A stretch of DNA of 55,979 bases from Micromonospora sp. HK10 (GTDB lineage: Bacteria > Actinomycetota > Actinomycetes > Mycobacteriales > Micromonosporaceae), in NCBI RefSeq assembly GCF_000982955.1, contig NZ_KQ058892.1:1-55979 (forward strand), in the 5' to 3' direction. The position numbers and the translations under genes were made by a program. Below are positions 5,761 through 13,779 of this stretch, one piece after another; position 1 is the first letter of the stretch; every line of letters begins with the position of its first letter. The notes below the pieces were generated by a model. That model did not search any database. It was given only the letters and a program-made list of their open reading frames with translations, and had not been told where the DNA came from.

Positions 5761-7221
5761 ATGCGCCGCCTGCGGCAGCTCGCCGAGCGCACGCCGGCCG
5801 GGCGGGAGCGCTACGCCGACCTGCTCCGGGCCCTGGCCATCACCATGGTTGTGCTCGGCCACTGGGGGATCAGCGTCATCGGGTACGACCGCGTCGGCCG
5901 CCCGACCGGCCACTCCGCGCTGGGCGACCTCCCCTGGGCCTGGCCGCTGACCTGGGTGGCCCAGGTGATGCCGGTCTTCTTCCTGGTCGGCGGGTACGCC
6001 AACGCCGCCTCGCTGAACGCCCGGCGGCGCCGGGGCGGCAGCACCACCGGCTGGCTGGTCGACCGCAGCGCCCGGCTGGTCCGGCCCACCACCGCGCTGC
6101 TGGTGGTGCTGGCGGCCGGCGCCGCGGTCGCGAGCCTGCGCGGCGCGGACCCGGCACAGGTCCGCACGGTGGTCTGGTTCGCCACCATCCCCCTCTGGTT
6201 CCTGGTCGCCTACCTGGTGGTGGTGCCGCTGACCCCACCCATGTACGCGCTGCACCGCCGCTTCGGGCTCGCCGTGCCGGTCGCGCTGGTCGGGCTCGTC
6301 GCCCTCGGCGACCTGGGCCGGCTGCTCGGGCCGGCGGGCCTGGCCACCGGCAACTACCTGTTCGGCTGGCTGGCCGTGCACCAGGTCGGCTTCGCCTGGT
6401 ACGACACCCGCACCCCGGCCGGGCCGCCCGGCGACGCCACCCCCGGGCCACCCGCCAGCCCGGCCGCGCCACCCGGCAACCTGGCCGGTGGCAACGCACG
6501 CGGGCTGCGCCGGCGGCGGCTACCGCTGTCCCGCCGCGCCGGGGTGGCCCTGCTGGCCGGCGGCCTGGCCGCGCTGGTGCTGCTCACGGTGCTCGGGCCG
6601 TACCCGGTGGCGATGCTCAACGTGCCCGGCGCGCGGCTGGACAACGCCGCCCCGCCGAGCCTGGCCCTGCTCGCCGTGGCGGCCGCCCAGCTCGGGCTGA
6701 TCCTGCTGCTACGGGTGCCGGCCGGACGCTGGCTACGCCGGCCCGGTCCCTGGCAGGCGGTGATCGCGGTGAACGCCGTGGTGCTCACCGTCTTCCTCTG
6801 GCACCTCACCGCGGCGGTGCTGCTGGTCGGCCTGCTCGACGCGCTCGGCGTGCTGCCCACCCCGCCGGTCGGCTCGGCGGCCTGGTGGGGCTGGCGGATC
6901 CCGTGGCTGCTCGCCCTCACCGTCGTCCTGGCGGCCCTGGTCGCCGTCTTCGGCCCGATCGAGGCGCGCACCCGCCGCCCACCCGGGCCGCCGACCCACG
7001 ACACGGGCGGGTCGACGGGCCGCGGCGGGCACCCCGGACGGTCGCGCACCGCGCTGGCCGTCGCCGGGTACGCGGGCGTCGTCGCCGGGCTGCTGCTGAA
7101 CAGCCTCACCCGCAAGGCCGCCCCCGAGCCGCTGGGGCTGCCCGCCCCGGCGCTGGCCGCGTACCTGGCCGGGGCGGGAGTGCTGCGCCTGCTCAGGTCT
7201 GGGTGGGGAACCCGAGGTTGA
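5761..7221 (+). CDS. Membrane-bound acyltransferase, acyltransferase-3 (OafA/YrhL) family
   Basis: A 486-aa integral membrane protein. The first helix has Y-A-D-L-L-R-A-L-A-I-T-M-V-V-L-G-H-W (residues ~20-37), which carries the family's conserved His. F-F-L-V-G-G-Y-A-N-A follows in the next helix. About ten hydrophobic segments are visible, with a Pro/Gly-rich cytoplasmic loop at residues ~215-250 that is probably disordered. Members move acyl groups onto envelope sugars or lipids; the acceptor here is unknown. ATG 5761 lies 6 nt past a TAGCCT box. The last 29 bp overlap the converging mmsA gene. A paralogue with the same motif order lies at 40698-41843. Confidence 0.85.
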   Translation: MRRLRQLAERTPAGRERYADLLRALAITMVVLGHWGISVIGYDRVGRPTGHSALGDLPWAWPLTWVAQVMPVFFLVGGYANAASLNARRRRGGSTTGWLVDRSARLVRPTTALLVVLAAGAAVASLRGADPAQVRTVVWFATIPLWFLVAYLVVVPLTPPMYALHRRFGLAVPVALVGLVALGDLGRLLGPAGLATGNYLFGWLAVHQVGFAWYDTRTPAGPPGDATPGPPASPAAPPGNLAGGNARGLRRRRLPLSRRAGVALLAGGLAALVLLTVLGPYPVAMLNVPGARLDNAAPPSLALLAVAAAQLGLILLLRVPAGRWLRRPGPWQAVIAVNAVVLTVFLWHLTAAVLLVGLLDALGVLPTPPVGSAAWWGWRIPWLLALTVVLAALVAVFGPIEARTRRPPGPPTHDTGGSTGRGGHPGRSRTALAVAGYAGVVAGLLLNSLTRKAAPEPLGLPAPALAAYLAGAGVLRLLRSGWGTRG

Positions 7222-8683
7222 CCCCGCCGTGCCGGGGGTCCAGCCAGCGGCTGGTGACCACCTTGCCCCGGGTGAAGAAGGCGACCCCGTCGGCGCCGTG
7301 CGCGTGCAGGTCGCCGAAGAGCGAGGACTTCCAGCCGCCGAAGGAGTAGTAGGCCATCGGCACCGGGATGGGCACGTTGATGCCGACCATGCCGACCTCC
7401 ACCTCGTGCTGGTAGCGCCGGGCCGCCCCGCCGTCGTTGGTGAAGATCGCCGTGCCGTTGCCGTACGGGTTGGCGTTCACCAGCTCGACCGCCTCGTCGT
7501 ACGAGCCGACCCGGACCACGCTGAGCACCGGCCCGAAGATCTCGTCGGTGTAGATCGACATCTCCGGGGTGACCTGGTCGAACAGGGTCGGGCCGAGCCA
7601 GAAGCCGCCGTCGTCCCCGTCCGGGGTGACCGTCCGGCCGTCCACCACCGGGACCGCGCCGGCCGCGATCCCGGACGCCACGTAGGAGCGGACCCGCTCG
7701 GCGTGCGCGGCGGTGACCAGCGGGCCCATGTCGCAGCCGCGCCGGCCGTCGCCGGTGCGCAGGCCGGCCATCCGCTCGGCGATCTTCGCGACCAGGGCGT
7801 CGGCGACCGGCTCGACCGCGACCAGGGCGGAGACCGCCATGCACCGCTCCCCCGCCGAGCCGAAGCCGGCGTTGACCGCCGCGTCGGCCGCCAGGTCCAG
7901 GTCCGCGTCGGGGAGTACCACCATGTGGTTCTTCGCCCCGCCGAGCGCCTGCACCCGCTTGCCGGCCAGCGACCCGCGCTGGTGCACGTACCGGGCGACC
8001 GGGGTCGAGCCGACGAACGACACCGCCTTCACGCCCGGGTGGTCGAGCAGCGCGTCCACCGCCTCCTTGTCGCCGTTGACCACGTTCAGCACCCCGTCGG
8101 GCAGGCCCGCCTCGACGAACCACTCGGCCAGCAGCAACGCCGCGCTCGGGTCCTTCTCGCTGGGCTTGAGCACCACGGCGTTGCCGCAGGCGACCGCGAC
8201 CGGGACGAACCAGAGCGGCACCATCACCGGGAAGTTGAACGGCGAGATCACCGCGACCACGCCGAGCGGCTGGCGCAGGCTGTACGAGTCGACCTCGGTG
8301 GAGACGTTCTCGCTGTAGCCGCCGCGCAGCGCCGAGGGGATACCGCAGGCGTACTCGATGACCTCCAGGCCGCGCTGCACCTCGCCGGCGGCGTCCGCGA
8401 GCACCTTGCCGTGCTCGGCGGTGATCACCTCGGCGAGCCGGTCCCGGCGGGCGCTGACCAGCTCCCGGAAGGCGAACATGACCGCCGTCCGCTTGGCCAG
8501 CGAGGCGTCCCGCCAGGCCCGCGCGGCCCGCTCGGCGGCCTCCACCGCTCCCGCCACGTCCGCGGCCGAGGCCAGCGCCACCTGACCGGTACGCCGACCG
8601 GTGGCCGGATCGAAGACGTCGCCGCGCCGCGCGGAGTCGCCGGCCACCCGCTTGCCGTCGATGAAGTGCCCGATGCTGCTCAT
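7193..8683 (-). CDS. mmsA: CoA-acylating methylmalonate-semialdehyde dehydrogenase
   Basis: A 496-aa aldehyde dehydrogenase. It carries N-F-P-V-M-V-P-L-W-F-V-P-V-A and L-G-G-A-K-N-H-M-V-V-L-P-D-A (the MMSDH form of the segment that has a catalytic Glu in other ALDHs), and the nucleophile in F-G-S-A-G-E-R-C-M-A (Cys281). The missing general-base Glu is the mark of the CoA-acylating subclass. It converts methylmalonate or malonate semialdehyde to propionyl-CoA or acetyl-CoA in valine, thymine/uracil or inositol breakdown. The ATG overlaps the aminotransferase stop (ATGA, 8680-8683), so the aminotransferase probably makes its semialdehyde substrate, for example from beta-alanine or 3-aminoisobutyrate. 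Confidence 0.92.
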   Translation of the reverse strand: MSSIGHFIDGKRVAGDSARRGDVFDPATGRRTGQVALASAADVAGAVEAAERAARAWRDASLAKRTAVMFAFRELVSARRDRLAEVITAEHGKVLADAAGEVQRGLEVIEYACGIPSALRGGYSENVSTEVDSYSLRQPLGVVAVISPFNFPVMVPLWFVPVAVACGNAVVLKPSEKDPSAALLLAEWFVEAGLPDGVLNVVNGDKEAVDALLDHPGVKAVSFVGSTPVARYVHQRGSLAGKRVQALGGAKNHMVVLPDADLDLAADAAVNAGFGSAGERCMAVSALVAVEPVADALVAKIAERMAGLRTGDGRRGCDMGPLVTAAHAERVRSYVASGIAAGAVPVVDGRTVTPDGDDGGFWLGPTLFDQVTPEMSIYTDEIFGPVLSVVRVGSYDEAVELVNANPYGNGTAIFTNDGGAARRYQHEVEVGMVGINVPIPVPMAYYSFGGWKSSLFGDLHAHGADGVAFFTRGKVVTSRWLDPRHGGVNLGFPTQT

Positions 8684-9987
8684 GCCGTGACCTCCTCGGC
8701 GGCGCAGGACCGGATCGCGTCGACCAGGATGGCCAGGCCCTCGCGGGCCTCGTCCTCGGTGAGGGTCAGCGGCGGGCCCATCCGCACCACGTTGCCGTGC
8801 AGGCCGCCTTTGCCGACCAGCAGGCCGCCGGCCCGGCACGCCTCGAACACCCGGGTGGTGAGCGCCGGGTCCGGTTCGGTGGTGCCGGGCCGGACGAACT
8901 CGACGCCGAGCATCAGCCCCTTGCCGCGTACCTCGGCGACCCGGTCCAGGTCGGCCGTGGCGGCGCGCAGGCCGTCGGCGAGGATCCCGCCGACCCGGGC
9001 GGCGTTGGCCTGCAGGTCGTGGTCGAGCAGGTAGTCGAGGACCGCGTTGCCGGCCGCGGTGGAGACCGGGTTGCCGCCGAAGGTGGAGAAGCTGATCGCC
9101 GGCACCGCCTCCAGCACCTCGGCCCGGCCGACCACGCCGGCCAGGGCGAAGCCGTTGCCGATGCCCTTGGCGAAGGTGAGCAGGTCGGGGGTGACGCCGT
9201 GCGCCTGGTAGCCCCAGAAGTGCTCGCCGGTGCGGCCCCAGCCGGTCTGCACCTCGTCGGAGATGAGCAGGATGCCGTGCTCGTCGAGGACCTTCTTCCA
9301 GGCGGCGAAGAGCCCGTCCGGGCCGTGCACGAAGCCACCGACGCCCTGGATCGGCTCGGCGATCAGGCAGGCCACGTCGCCGGCGGTCTGGGTGGCCAGG
9401 ACCTCGTGCAGGTCCTCCACGGCCGCGTCGATCCGGTCGGCCTCGTCGAGGCGGGCCAGCAGCCCGCGCAGCCGCTCGCCGGAGTGCAGCCAGGCCACCT
9501 GGAGCGGGTTGAGGGCGCTGGCCGACCAGCCCCGGTTGCCGGTCACCCCCATCGCCGCGTACGACCGGCCGTGGTAGCTGTTGCGTACGGCGAGGATCTG
9601 GTGCGAGCGGCGGTGGTTGGTGGCCATCAGCAACGCGGCCTCGTTGGCCTCGGTGCCGGAGTTGGTGAAGAACACCCGGGCGTCGGGGATGCCGGAGAGC
9701 CGGGCGACCTTCTCGGCCAACTCGACCTGCTGGCGGATCAGGTAGAGCGTCGAGCTGTGCACGATGCCGGTACGCAGCTGCCGCTCGACCGCCTCGCGGA
9801 TCTCCGGGATGTCGTAGCCGATCATGTTGGTCAGCACGCCGCCGAAGAAGTCCAGGTAGCTGCGGCCCTGCGCGTCGGTGACCCGGCGGCCGGAGCCGGC
9901 GACCAGTTCGAGCGGTTCGGCGTAGTAGAGCGGCATCCAGGAGGGGAGCACGGCCCGGTGGCGGGCGAGCAGGTCGTCGGCGGTCAT
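8680..9987 (-). CDS. Class III PLP-dependent aminotransferase, omega-amino acid type
   Basis: A 435-aa fold-type I aminotransferase. The PLP phosphate-binding turn is F-F-T-N-S-G-T-E-A-N-E-A-A. The cofactor Asp is in I-S-D-E-V-Q-T-G-W-G-R-T, and the Schiff-base Lys is Lys274 in L-T-F-A-K-G-I-G-N-G. The sequence resembles the AGXT2/beta-alanine-pyruvate group rather than ornithine or acetylornithine aminotransferases. It is the first gene of a coupled pair with mmsA; together they would take an omega-amino acid such as beta-alanine or 3-aminoisobutyrate through its semialdehyde to an acyl-CoA. The start is ATG 9987 with a GAAGGGT-type RBS. A palindrome lies 52-71 nt upstream. The substrate is inferred from the partner gene. 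Confidence 0.88.
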   Translation of the reverse strand: MTADDLLARHRAVLPSWMPLYYAEPLELVAGSGRRVTDAQGRSYLDFFGGVLTNMIGYDIPEIREAVERQLRTGIVHSSTLYLIRQQVELAEKVARLSGIPDARVFFTNSGTEANEAALLMATNHRRSHQILAVRNSYHGRSYAAMGVTGNRGWSASALNPLQVAWLHSGERLRGLLARLDEADRIDAAVEDLHEVLATQTAGDVACLIAEPIQGVGGFVHGPDGLFAAWKKVLDEHGILLISDEVQTGWGRTGEHFWGYQAHGVTPDLLTFAKGIGNGFALAGVVGRAEVLEAVPAISFSTFGGNPVSTAAGNAVLDYLLDHDLQANAARVGGILADGLRAATADLDRVAEVRGKGLMLGVEFVRPGTTEPDPALTTRVFEACRAGGLLVGKGGLHGNVVRMGPPLTLTEDEAREGLAILVDAIRSCAAEEVTA

Positions 9988-10038
9988 CGGCGCACCCTTC
10001 AGCGGCGGTTGGTCATCGCACGCTCTCACCGGCCGGGC

Positions 10039-10058
10039 ACAGGGACAACTGTCACTGT
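10039..10058 (-). promoter_or_regulatory. 20-bp imperfect palindrome upstream of the aminotransferase-mmsA operon
   Basis: The sequence is ACAG-g-GACA-ac-TGTC-a-CTGT, so 16 of 20 positions are symmetric. It lies 52-71 nt before the aminotransferase start codon, where a repressor or activator would act. The PucR regulator at 19159-20823 is a candidate, because PucR regulators often sit with amino acid or pyrimidine catabolism genes; the link is inference. Confidence 0.45.
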
Positions 10059-10161
10059 GTAGCGCAGCGACCACCCGCGCCTGACACCGCGTCAACCAGC
10101 CGGTGCGGTTTCCGGCGTCGAACCCGCCCCGCACTCACCTTTCCGGCGGGCGTACCGACGA

Positions 10162-10944
10162 TCAACCACTCGATCCGCAGCGCACCCCGGCGGACGTTGG
10201 CCGCAGCCGTCGGCGGGTCCGGCGCGGCAGGTGCAGGACCGTGGCGAGCAGCGCGAAGGCGGCCCAGCCACCGGCCAGCGCCAGCACCGGCGAGGTGTCC
10301 TGCAGGTAGTGGTAGCCGGTCAGGAAGCCGACCAGGCCGAGGCTGTTCCGGGCGAAGTGCCGGGTGAAATCGGCGAGCTCACGGCGCGCCTCCACGGCGA
10401 CCAGCACCCCGGAGTACGGGAAGGTGACCACCATGCCGCGCAGCAGCTCACCGAGGAGCCCGGTGAGGAGCGCGCCCACGAAGATCACCACGAGTTTGGC
10501 CGGGGCGGCGAGCCCGTCCCGCCCGCTGCCGGCCGGCTCCTGCCCGGCCGGCTCCGGCGCGGCCGGTGTCCGGTCGGGGGCGCGGCGGCGCAGCAGCGCC
10601 ATGGCCAGTACCCAGAGCGCGACGGTGCCGGCGAGGGCGGCCTCGAACGGCAGCGGCACGGCCAGCACCCCGACGCTCAGCGCCAGGTAACCGGCGACCC
10701 CGGCCAGGTCGGCGACGAGGATCGGCCAGCGCAGCCGGCGGTAGGTCAGCGCGACGAGCGCGAAGAAGAGATTGAGCCCGACCACCCCGAGCAGTTGCGC
10801 CCCGCCGACCCGGTGTCCGGTGGTGACCAGGGCGAGGGTCATCGGCAACGGCAGGCTGTAGACGAGGGCGCGGAGCCGGACCGAACGGAGCATGCTGACC
10901 GCCCAGACCACAGCGGTCACCAGCAGCACGCCGCCCCAGGTCAT
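10162..10944 (-). CDS. Uncharacterised polytopic membrane protein
   Basis: A 260-aa protein with about seven hydrophobic segments. The first spans residues ~4-18. A Pro/Ala/Gly-rich loop lies at ~122-148 (A-P-E-P-A-G-Q-E-P-A-G), and a second hydrophobic half starts with K-L-V-V-I-F-V-G-A-L-L-T-G-L-L-G-E-L-L-R-G. The tail is strongly basic (R-R-T-R-R-R-L-R). I recognise no family and see no catalytic motif. ATG 10944 lies 12 nt past the stop of the upstream gene, so the two probably form an operon with the membrane-anchored protein at 10957-11823. Confidence 0.7.
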   Translation of the reverse strand: MTWGGVLLVTAVVWAVSMLRSVRLRALVYSLPLPMTLALVTTGHRVGGAQLLGVVGLNLFFALVALTYRRLRWPILVADLAGVAGYLALSVGVLAVPLPFEAALAGTVALWVLAMALLRRRAPDRTPAAPEPAGQEPAGSGRDGLAAPAKLVVIFVGALLTGLLGELLRGMVVTFPYSGVLVAVEARRELADFTRHFARNSLGLVGFLTGYHYLQDTSPVLALAGGWAAFALLATVLHLPRRTRRRLRPTSAGVRCGSSG

Positions 10945-10956
10945 GGCAGTTTCAGT

Positions 10957-11823
10957 TCAGTCCGTGAAGCGGGCGGCGTCGGCGCAGAGCCGGAAGACCC
11001 GGTCGAGCCGCTCGACGTCGGACCGGTTCACCGAGAACTGGTGCTCGCTGATCTCGCCGTGCGCGGTCATCCTCGCCTCCCAGCAGCTCGACGAGTCCCA
11101 GACCACCAGGTTGACGTGCAGCTGCGAGCTGACCGCGCCGTGCGGCAGCAGCCCGACCCGGACGCCGGCCCGGCGCTGCGTCTCCACCAGCTCGCGCAGC
11201 TCCTCGCTGAGCGTGGCGTGGATGAAGATCCGGGTGATCCGGACACCCCGGGCGAGGGCGGCGACGTTGGCCTCCCAGTAGCGCCGGCCCACCTCCCCCC
11301 GCCACCAGCTCAGCTCCCCGCTCGCCCGGGGCATCACGTTGGTCAGCGCCACCAGCTGCCCGGTGCAGTCGCGGGTGGCGCCCACCAGGTCCTCGCCGTC
11401 GTCACCAGGCCGGATGATCCGCCCGGCGGCGAGCTGCTCGGCCGCCAGGTGGAACTCCTCGTAACGGCGGCGCGCCTCGGCGGCGACCCGGGTGCCCGCG
11501 TGCTGCTCGGCCGCCTCGCGGACCGCACCGGCCACCAGCGGGGTGGTGCGGACCAGCCAGGACGGCCCGTCCAGCAGGGTTCGCAAATGGAACCGGCGCT
11601 CCGCCCGGGCCAGCGAGTCGACCAGCAGCGAGATGGTGATGCCCATCAGCCCGGCCAGCAGCGACTCGACCCCGGTGGCCGCGTTGGTCAGGTCCAGGGT
11701 CACCGACAGGAAGACCGAGAGCATGATGCCGATCAGGGCGACCGGGTCGGTGTGCGCGACCAGCCGGACGAAGCCGGCCCCGGCCCGTCCTCGGGGCTGT
11801 CGTCGTACCAGGTCACCCGCCAT
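10957..11823 (-). CDS. Membrane-anchored protein with an uncharacterised soluble domain
   Basis: A 288-aa protein. Residues ~27-62 form two close hydrophobic helices (V-A-L-I-G-I-M-L-S-V-F-L and a second with L-L-A-G-L-M-G-I-T-I). A ~210-residue soluble part then has W-W-R-G-E-V-G-R-R-Y-W-E-A-N, R-G-V-R-I-T-R-I-F-I-H-A-T-L and L-L-P-H-G-A-V-S-S-Q-L-H-V-N-L-V-V-W-D. The alternating strands and the R-G-V-R-[IV]-x-R-[IV]-F pattern resemble the N-terminal part of some phospholipase-D-like domains, but I do not see a clear HKD motif. ATG 11823 has a GGAGG RBS. It is divergent from the gene at 11912. Function unknown. Confidence 0.65.
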   Translation of the reverse strand: MAGDLVRRQPRGRAGAGFVRLVAHTDPVALIGIMLSVFLSVTLDLTNAATGVESLLAGLMGITISLLVDSLARAERRFHLRTLLDGPSWLVRTTPLVAGAVREAAEQHAGTRVAAEARRRYEEFHLAAEQLAAGRIIRPGDDGEDLVGATRDCTGQLVALTNVMPRASGELSWWRGEVGRRYWEANVAALARGVRITRIFIHATLSEELRELVETQRRAGVRVGLLPHGAVSSQLHVNLVVWDSSSCWEARMTAHGEISEHQFSVNRSDVERLDRVFRLCADAARFTD

Positions 11824-11850
11824 CGGACGCCTCCGATCCCGTAGGGCCTC

Positions 11851-11856
11851 AGGGTA
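11851..11856 (-). promoter_or_regulatory. -10 box of the 11823-10162 operon
   Basis: On the minus strand this reads TACCCT, 27 nt before ATG 11823, leaving a short leader that includes the GGAGG RBS. It faces away from the -10 box at 11899-11904. Confidence 0.35.
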
Positions 11857-11898
11857 GCCACGATCCACAACGTCCGGATCCGCCGCGCCGCCCGGCGG

Positions 11899-11904
11899 TA
11901 GCAT
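11899..11904 (+). promoter_or_regulatory. -10 box of the gene at 11912, leaderless
   Basis: TAGCAT lies exactly 7 nt before GTG 11912. No Shine-Dalgarno sequence precedes the GTG, so the box supports both the start choice and a leaderless mRNA. Confidence 0.5.
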
Positions 11905-11911
11905 CCGCCGG

Positions 11912-12883
11912 GTGCGGACGACGGAGGTGGCGCTGCCGGCGGGCGCGGCGGGTACGAGCGCCGGACGACTCGCGGCGGGCGTGCGGGCCTGGGTGGAGTC
12001 CCCGCCGCTGCGGGCCCTGGTCGGGCACTTCGGCGGCGAGTGGCCGGCCGGGGACGTCGGTGCGGTGCTGGCCGGGCTCGACGACTTCTCCGCCCGGCAC
12101 TGGGACTTCCGGCAGGGCCGGGAACGCCCGGACGCCCGCGAGCCGGCCTTCGACCCGGCCACCGTCGGGCTGGTGCTGGATTCGGCGCGGGCGCTGGGTC
12201 TGGTCCGGGCCAGCCCGCCGACCCTGCCCGGGTACGCCCACCTGCTGGTGCTCGGCGGCCTGGCACACGCCTGCCTGCGCCGCACCGCGTACGCCGCGCA
12301 CCTGGCCCGGGCGGTCGTCGGGGTGGCCGGCGAGGTGGCGGTGCTGGGCAGCTTCCGGGCGCTCTCCCCGGCCGAGACGCGGATCCTGGCCGAGGTCGGG
12401 GTGACCGGCTGCGCTACCGAAGTGGACGTGCTCGACGCCGGGGTGCGGGCCGCGTTCGCGGTGTCGGCGCCGAGCGAGGAGATCGGCGAGGACGCCGACC
12501 ACCCGCACCGGTCCTGGTCGTCGCGCACCTACCGCCCCGCCGGTCTGCCCCCGGTCCGGGTCCTGGCCGCTCCGTCGACCGAGCCGGACCGGCGCCGGGC
12601 ACACACGGCCGACACCCAGCGGTTCTGGGCCGAACACGTGCGGCTGTGCGCCGGCGACGCGGTGCTGATGGTCACCGCGCCGATCTACGTGCCGTTCCAG
12701 CACTGCGACGCGCTGCGCACCCTCGCCGTGCCGTACGGCTGCGGGATCGACACCGTCGGGGTGGACCCGGCGCTGGCGGCGGTGGCCGGGGTGCCGGAGC
12801 CGACGCTGACCCCGGGGCGCTACCTGCAGGAGATCCGTTCGGCCATCCGGTCCCTGCGTGCCCTGCACGCGGCGCTGCCCTGA
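11912..12883 (+). CDS. Uncharacterised actinobacterial protein
   Basis: A 323-aa, mostly soluble-looking protein starting at GTG 11912. No signal peptide or clear membrane helix is visible. The most structured part is the C-terminal third: D-A-V-L-M-V-T-A-P-I-Y-V-P-F-Q-H-C-D-A-L-R-T-L, then Y-G-C-G-I-D-T-V-G-V-D. This resembles the YdcF/SanA-type (DUF218) alpha/beta fold, in which a strand ends in V-T-[ST] and is followed by a residue-swap loop, but I cannot confirm it. The middle segment R-I-L-A-E-V-G-V-T-G-C-A-T-E looks like a Rossmann strand. Its 3' end lies in a 52-bp tandem duplication. Divergent from the membrane-anchored protein; function unknown. Confidence 0.65.
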   Translation: MRTTEVALPAGAAGTSAGRLAAGVRAWVESPPLRALVGHFGGEWPAGDVGAVLAGLDDFSARHWDFRQGRERPDAREPAFDPATVGLVLDSARALGLVRASPPTLPGYAHLLVLGGLAHACLRRTAYAAHLARAVVGVAGEVAVLGSFRALSPAETRILAEVGVTGCATEVDVLDAGVRAAFAVSAPSEEIGEDADHPHRSWSSRTYRPAGLPPVRVLAAPSTEPDRRRAHTADTQRFWAEHVRLCAGDAVLMVTAPIYVPFQHCDALRTLAVPYGCGIDTVGVDPALAAVAGVPEPTLTPGRYLQEIRSAIRSLRALHAALP

Positions 12884-12972
12884 AGGCCGGTCCCGGCTCG
12901 GGCGCGGACCGGCTCGGGACGCGGCGCTGCCCTGAAGGCCGGTACCGGCTCGGACCGGCGCGGGACGCGGCC
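12869..12972. repeat. 52-bp tandem duplication across a gene end
   Basis: The segment beginning GCGGCGCTGCCCTGAAGGCC starts at 12869 and again at 12921. The first 33 bases match with one mismatch, and the rest has diverged. The copy includes the last codons and the TGA of the gene at 11912, so a second stop-containing copy follows the real one. A more degenerate third copy (GCGGCC, then CCGGACCGGCTCGG) follows. Confidence 0.6.
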
Positions 12973-12997
12973 CTGCGGCTGCGGGCCCGGACCGGCT

Positions 12998-13024
12998 CGG
13001 GGCGCGGCGAACCGCCGCGCCCCG
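12998..13024 (-). terminator. Strong bidirectional stem-loop terminator
   Basis: Perfect 12-bp arms CGGGGCGCGGCG (12998-13009) and CGCCGCGCCCCG (13013-13024) around a 3-nt AAC loop. It is 11 nt past the stop of the secreted-protein gene on the minus strand and ~115 nt past the stop of the converging gene on the plus strand. It has no T-run, as is common in high-GC actinobacteria. Confidence 0.65.
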
Positions 13025-13035
13025 CTCCGGTGCGG

Positions 13036-13698
13036 TCAGTTCACGTAGACGGCAGGGCTGCCGCTCTTGGTGATGTCCTTCACCGGCGAGTAGCGCGCCG
13101 AGAAGTACGCGGTGTTGAAGCAGGTGACAGGTCCGGAGGACTTGGTGAGCACCTGGTTGGTGAAGGTGATCGAGTTGGTGCCGTTGTTCGTGGTGCCGGT
13201 GAGGCTGGTGGCCTTGTAGACGCAGGTGGTCGTGCCCAGCAGGGTGTTCAGCACCACGGTGCTCTGGATCGAGCCGGTGATGGTGAGGACGCCGGCGCTG
13301 GTGACCGAGGTGGCGTACGGCAGGTTGTTGACCGTGACGCTCTGCACGCCGGTCGTCCCGAACACGTTGGTGGTGCAGCTGGTGAAGCTCTGCGCGGTCA
13401 GGCTCTCGGTGGCGGTGCCGGGGGCGGTGGGGTTGGTCAGCACCTTGGCGCTGAAGCTGGACGCGGCACACTTCACGCCGGTGCTGCCGCTGGTGGACGA
13501 GTAGAAGGTGGCGCTGGTGCTGCTGGCCAGGCTGGCCTGGATGACGTCGCCGACGGAGACCGCGCTGCCACCGACGCTGGCGTAGGTCAGCACCGAGGAG
13601 GCGAGCGGGGCGGCGGTGGCGGGGGCGGCGCCGATCAGGCTGCTGGCCAGCAGCGCCGCGGCGGCGAGGCCCGCGCCGATTCGTCCGTACCTGGGCAT
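13036..13698 (-). CDS. Secreted Ser/Thr-rich protein of unknown function
   Basis: A 220-aa protein with a clear Sec signal peptide (M-P-R-Y-G-R, then L-A-A-A-A-L-L-A-S-S-L-I-G-A-A and A-T-A-A near residue 30). The mature part is rich in Ser, Thr, Val and Asn in alternating patterns typical of beta-sandwich surface proteins. Four cysteines (in K-C-A-A-S, S-C-T-T-N, T-C-V-Y-K and T-C-F-N-T) could form two disulfides. No catalytic motif or sorting signal is visible. ATG 13698 has an AGGAAC RBS. The gene neighbours the TetR/DUF6230/DUF6114 module but is on the other strand. I do not recognise the family. Confidence 0.7.
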   Translation of the reverse strand: MPRYGRIGAGLAAAALLASSLIGAAPATAAPLASSVLTYASVGGSAVSVGDVIQASLASSTSATFYSSTSGSTGVKCAASSFSAKVLTNPTAPGTATESLTAQSFTSCTTNVFGTTGVQSVTVNNLPYATSVTSAGVLTITGSIQSTVVLNTLLGTTTCVYKATSLTGTTNNGTNSITFTNQVLTKSSGPVTCFNTAYFSARYSPVKDITKSGSPAVYVN

Positions 13699-13779
13699 GG
13701 TTGTTCCTTCCGTGTGGGACGGGGATGTCGGGCCGCGCCGCATGGGGGTGGGCGCGGCCGCCGCCCGGCCGTACGGACC

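Noticed and set aside
7229..10062. Plus-strand ORFs of 601 and 421 aa opposite mmsA and the aminotransferase
   Set aside because: Shadow composition (Arg/Val/His/Asp-rich), no motif, and the minus-strand genes have full catalytic signatures.
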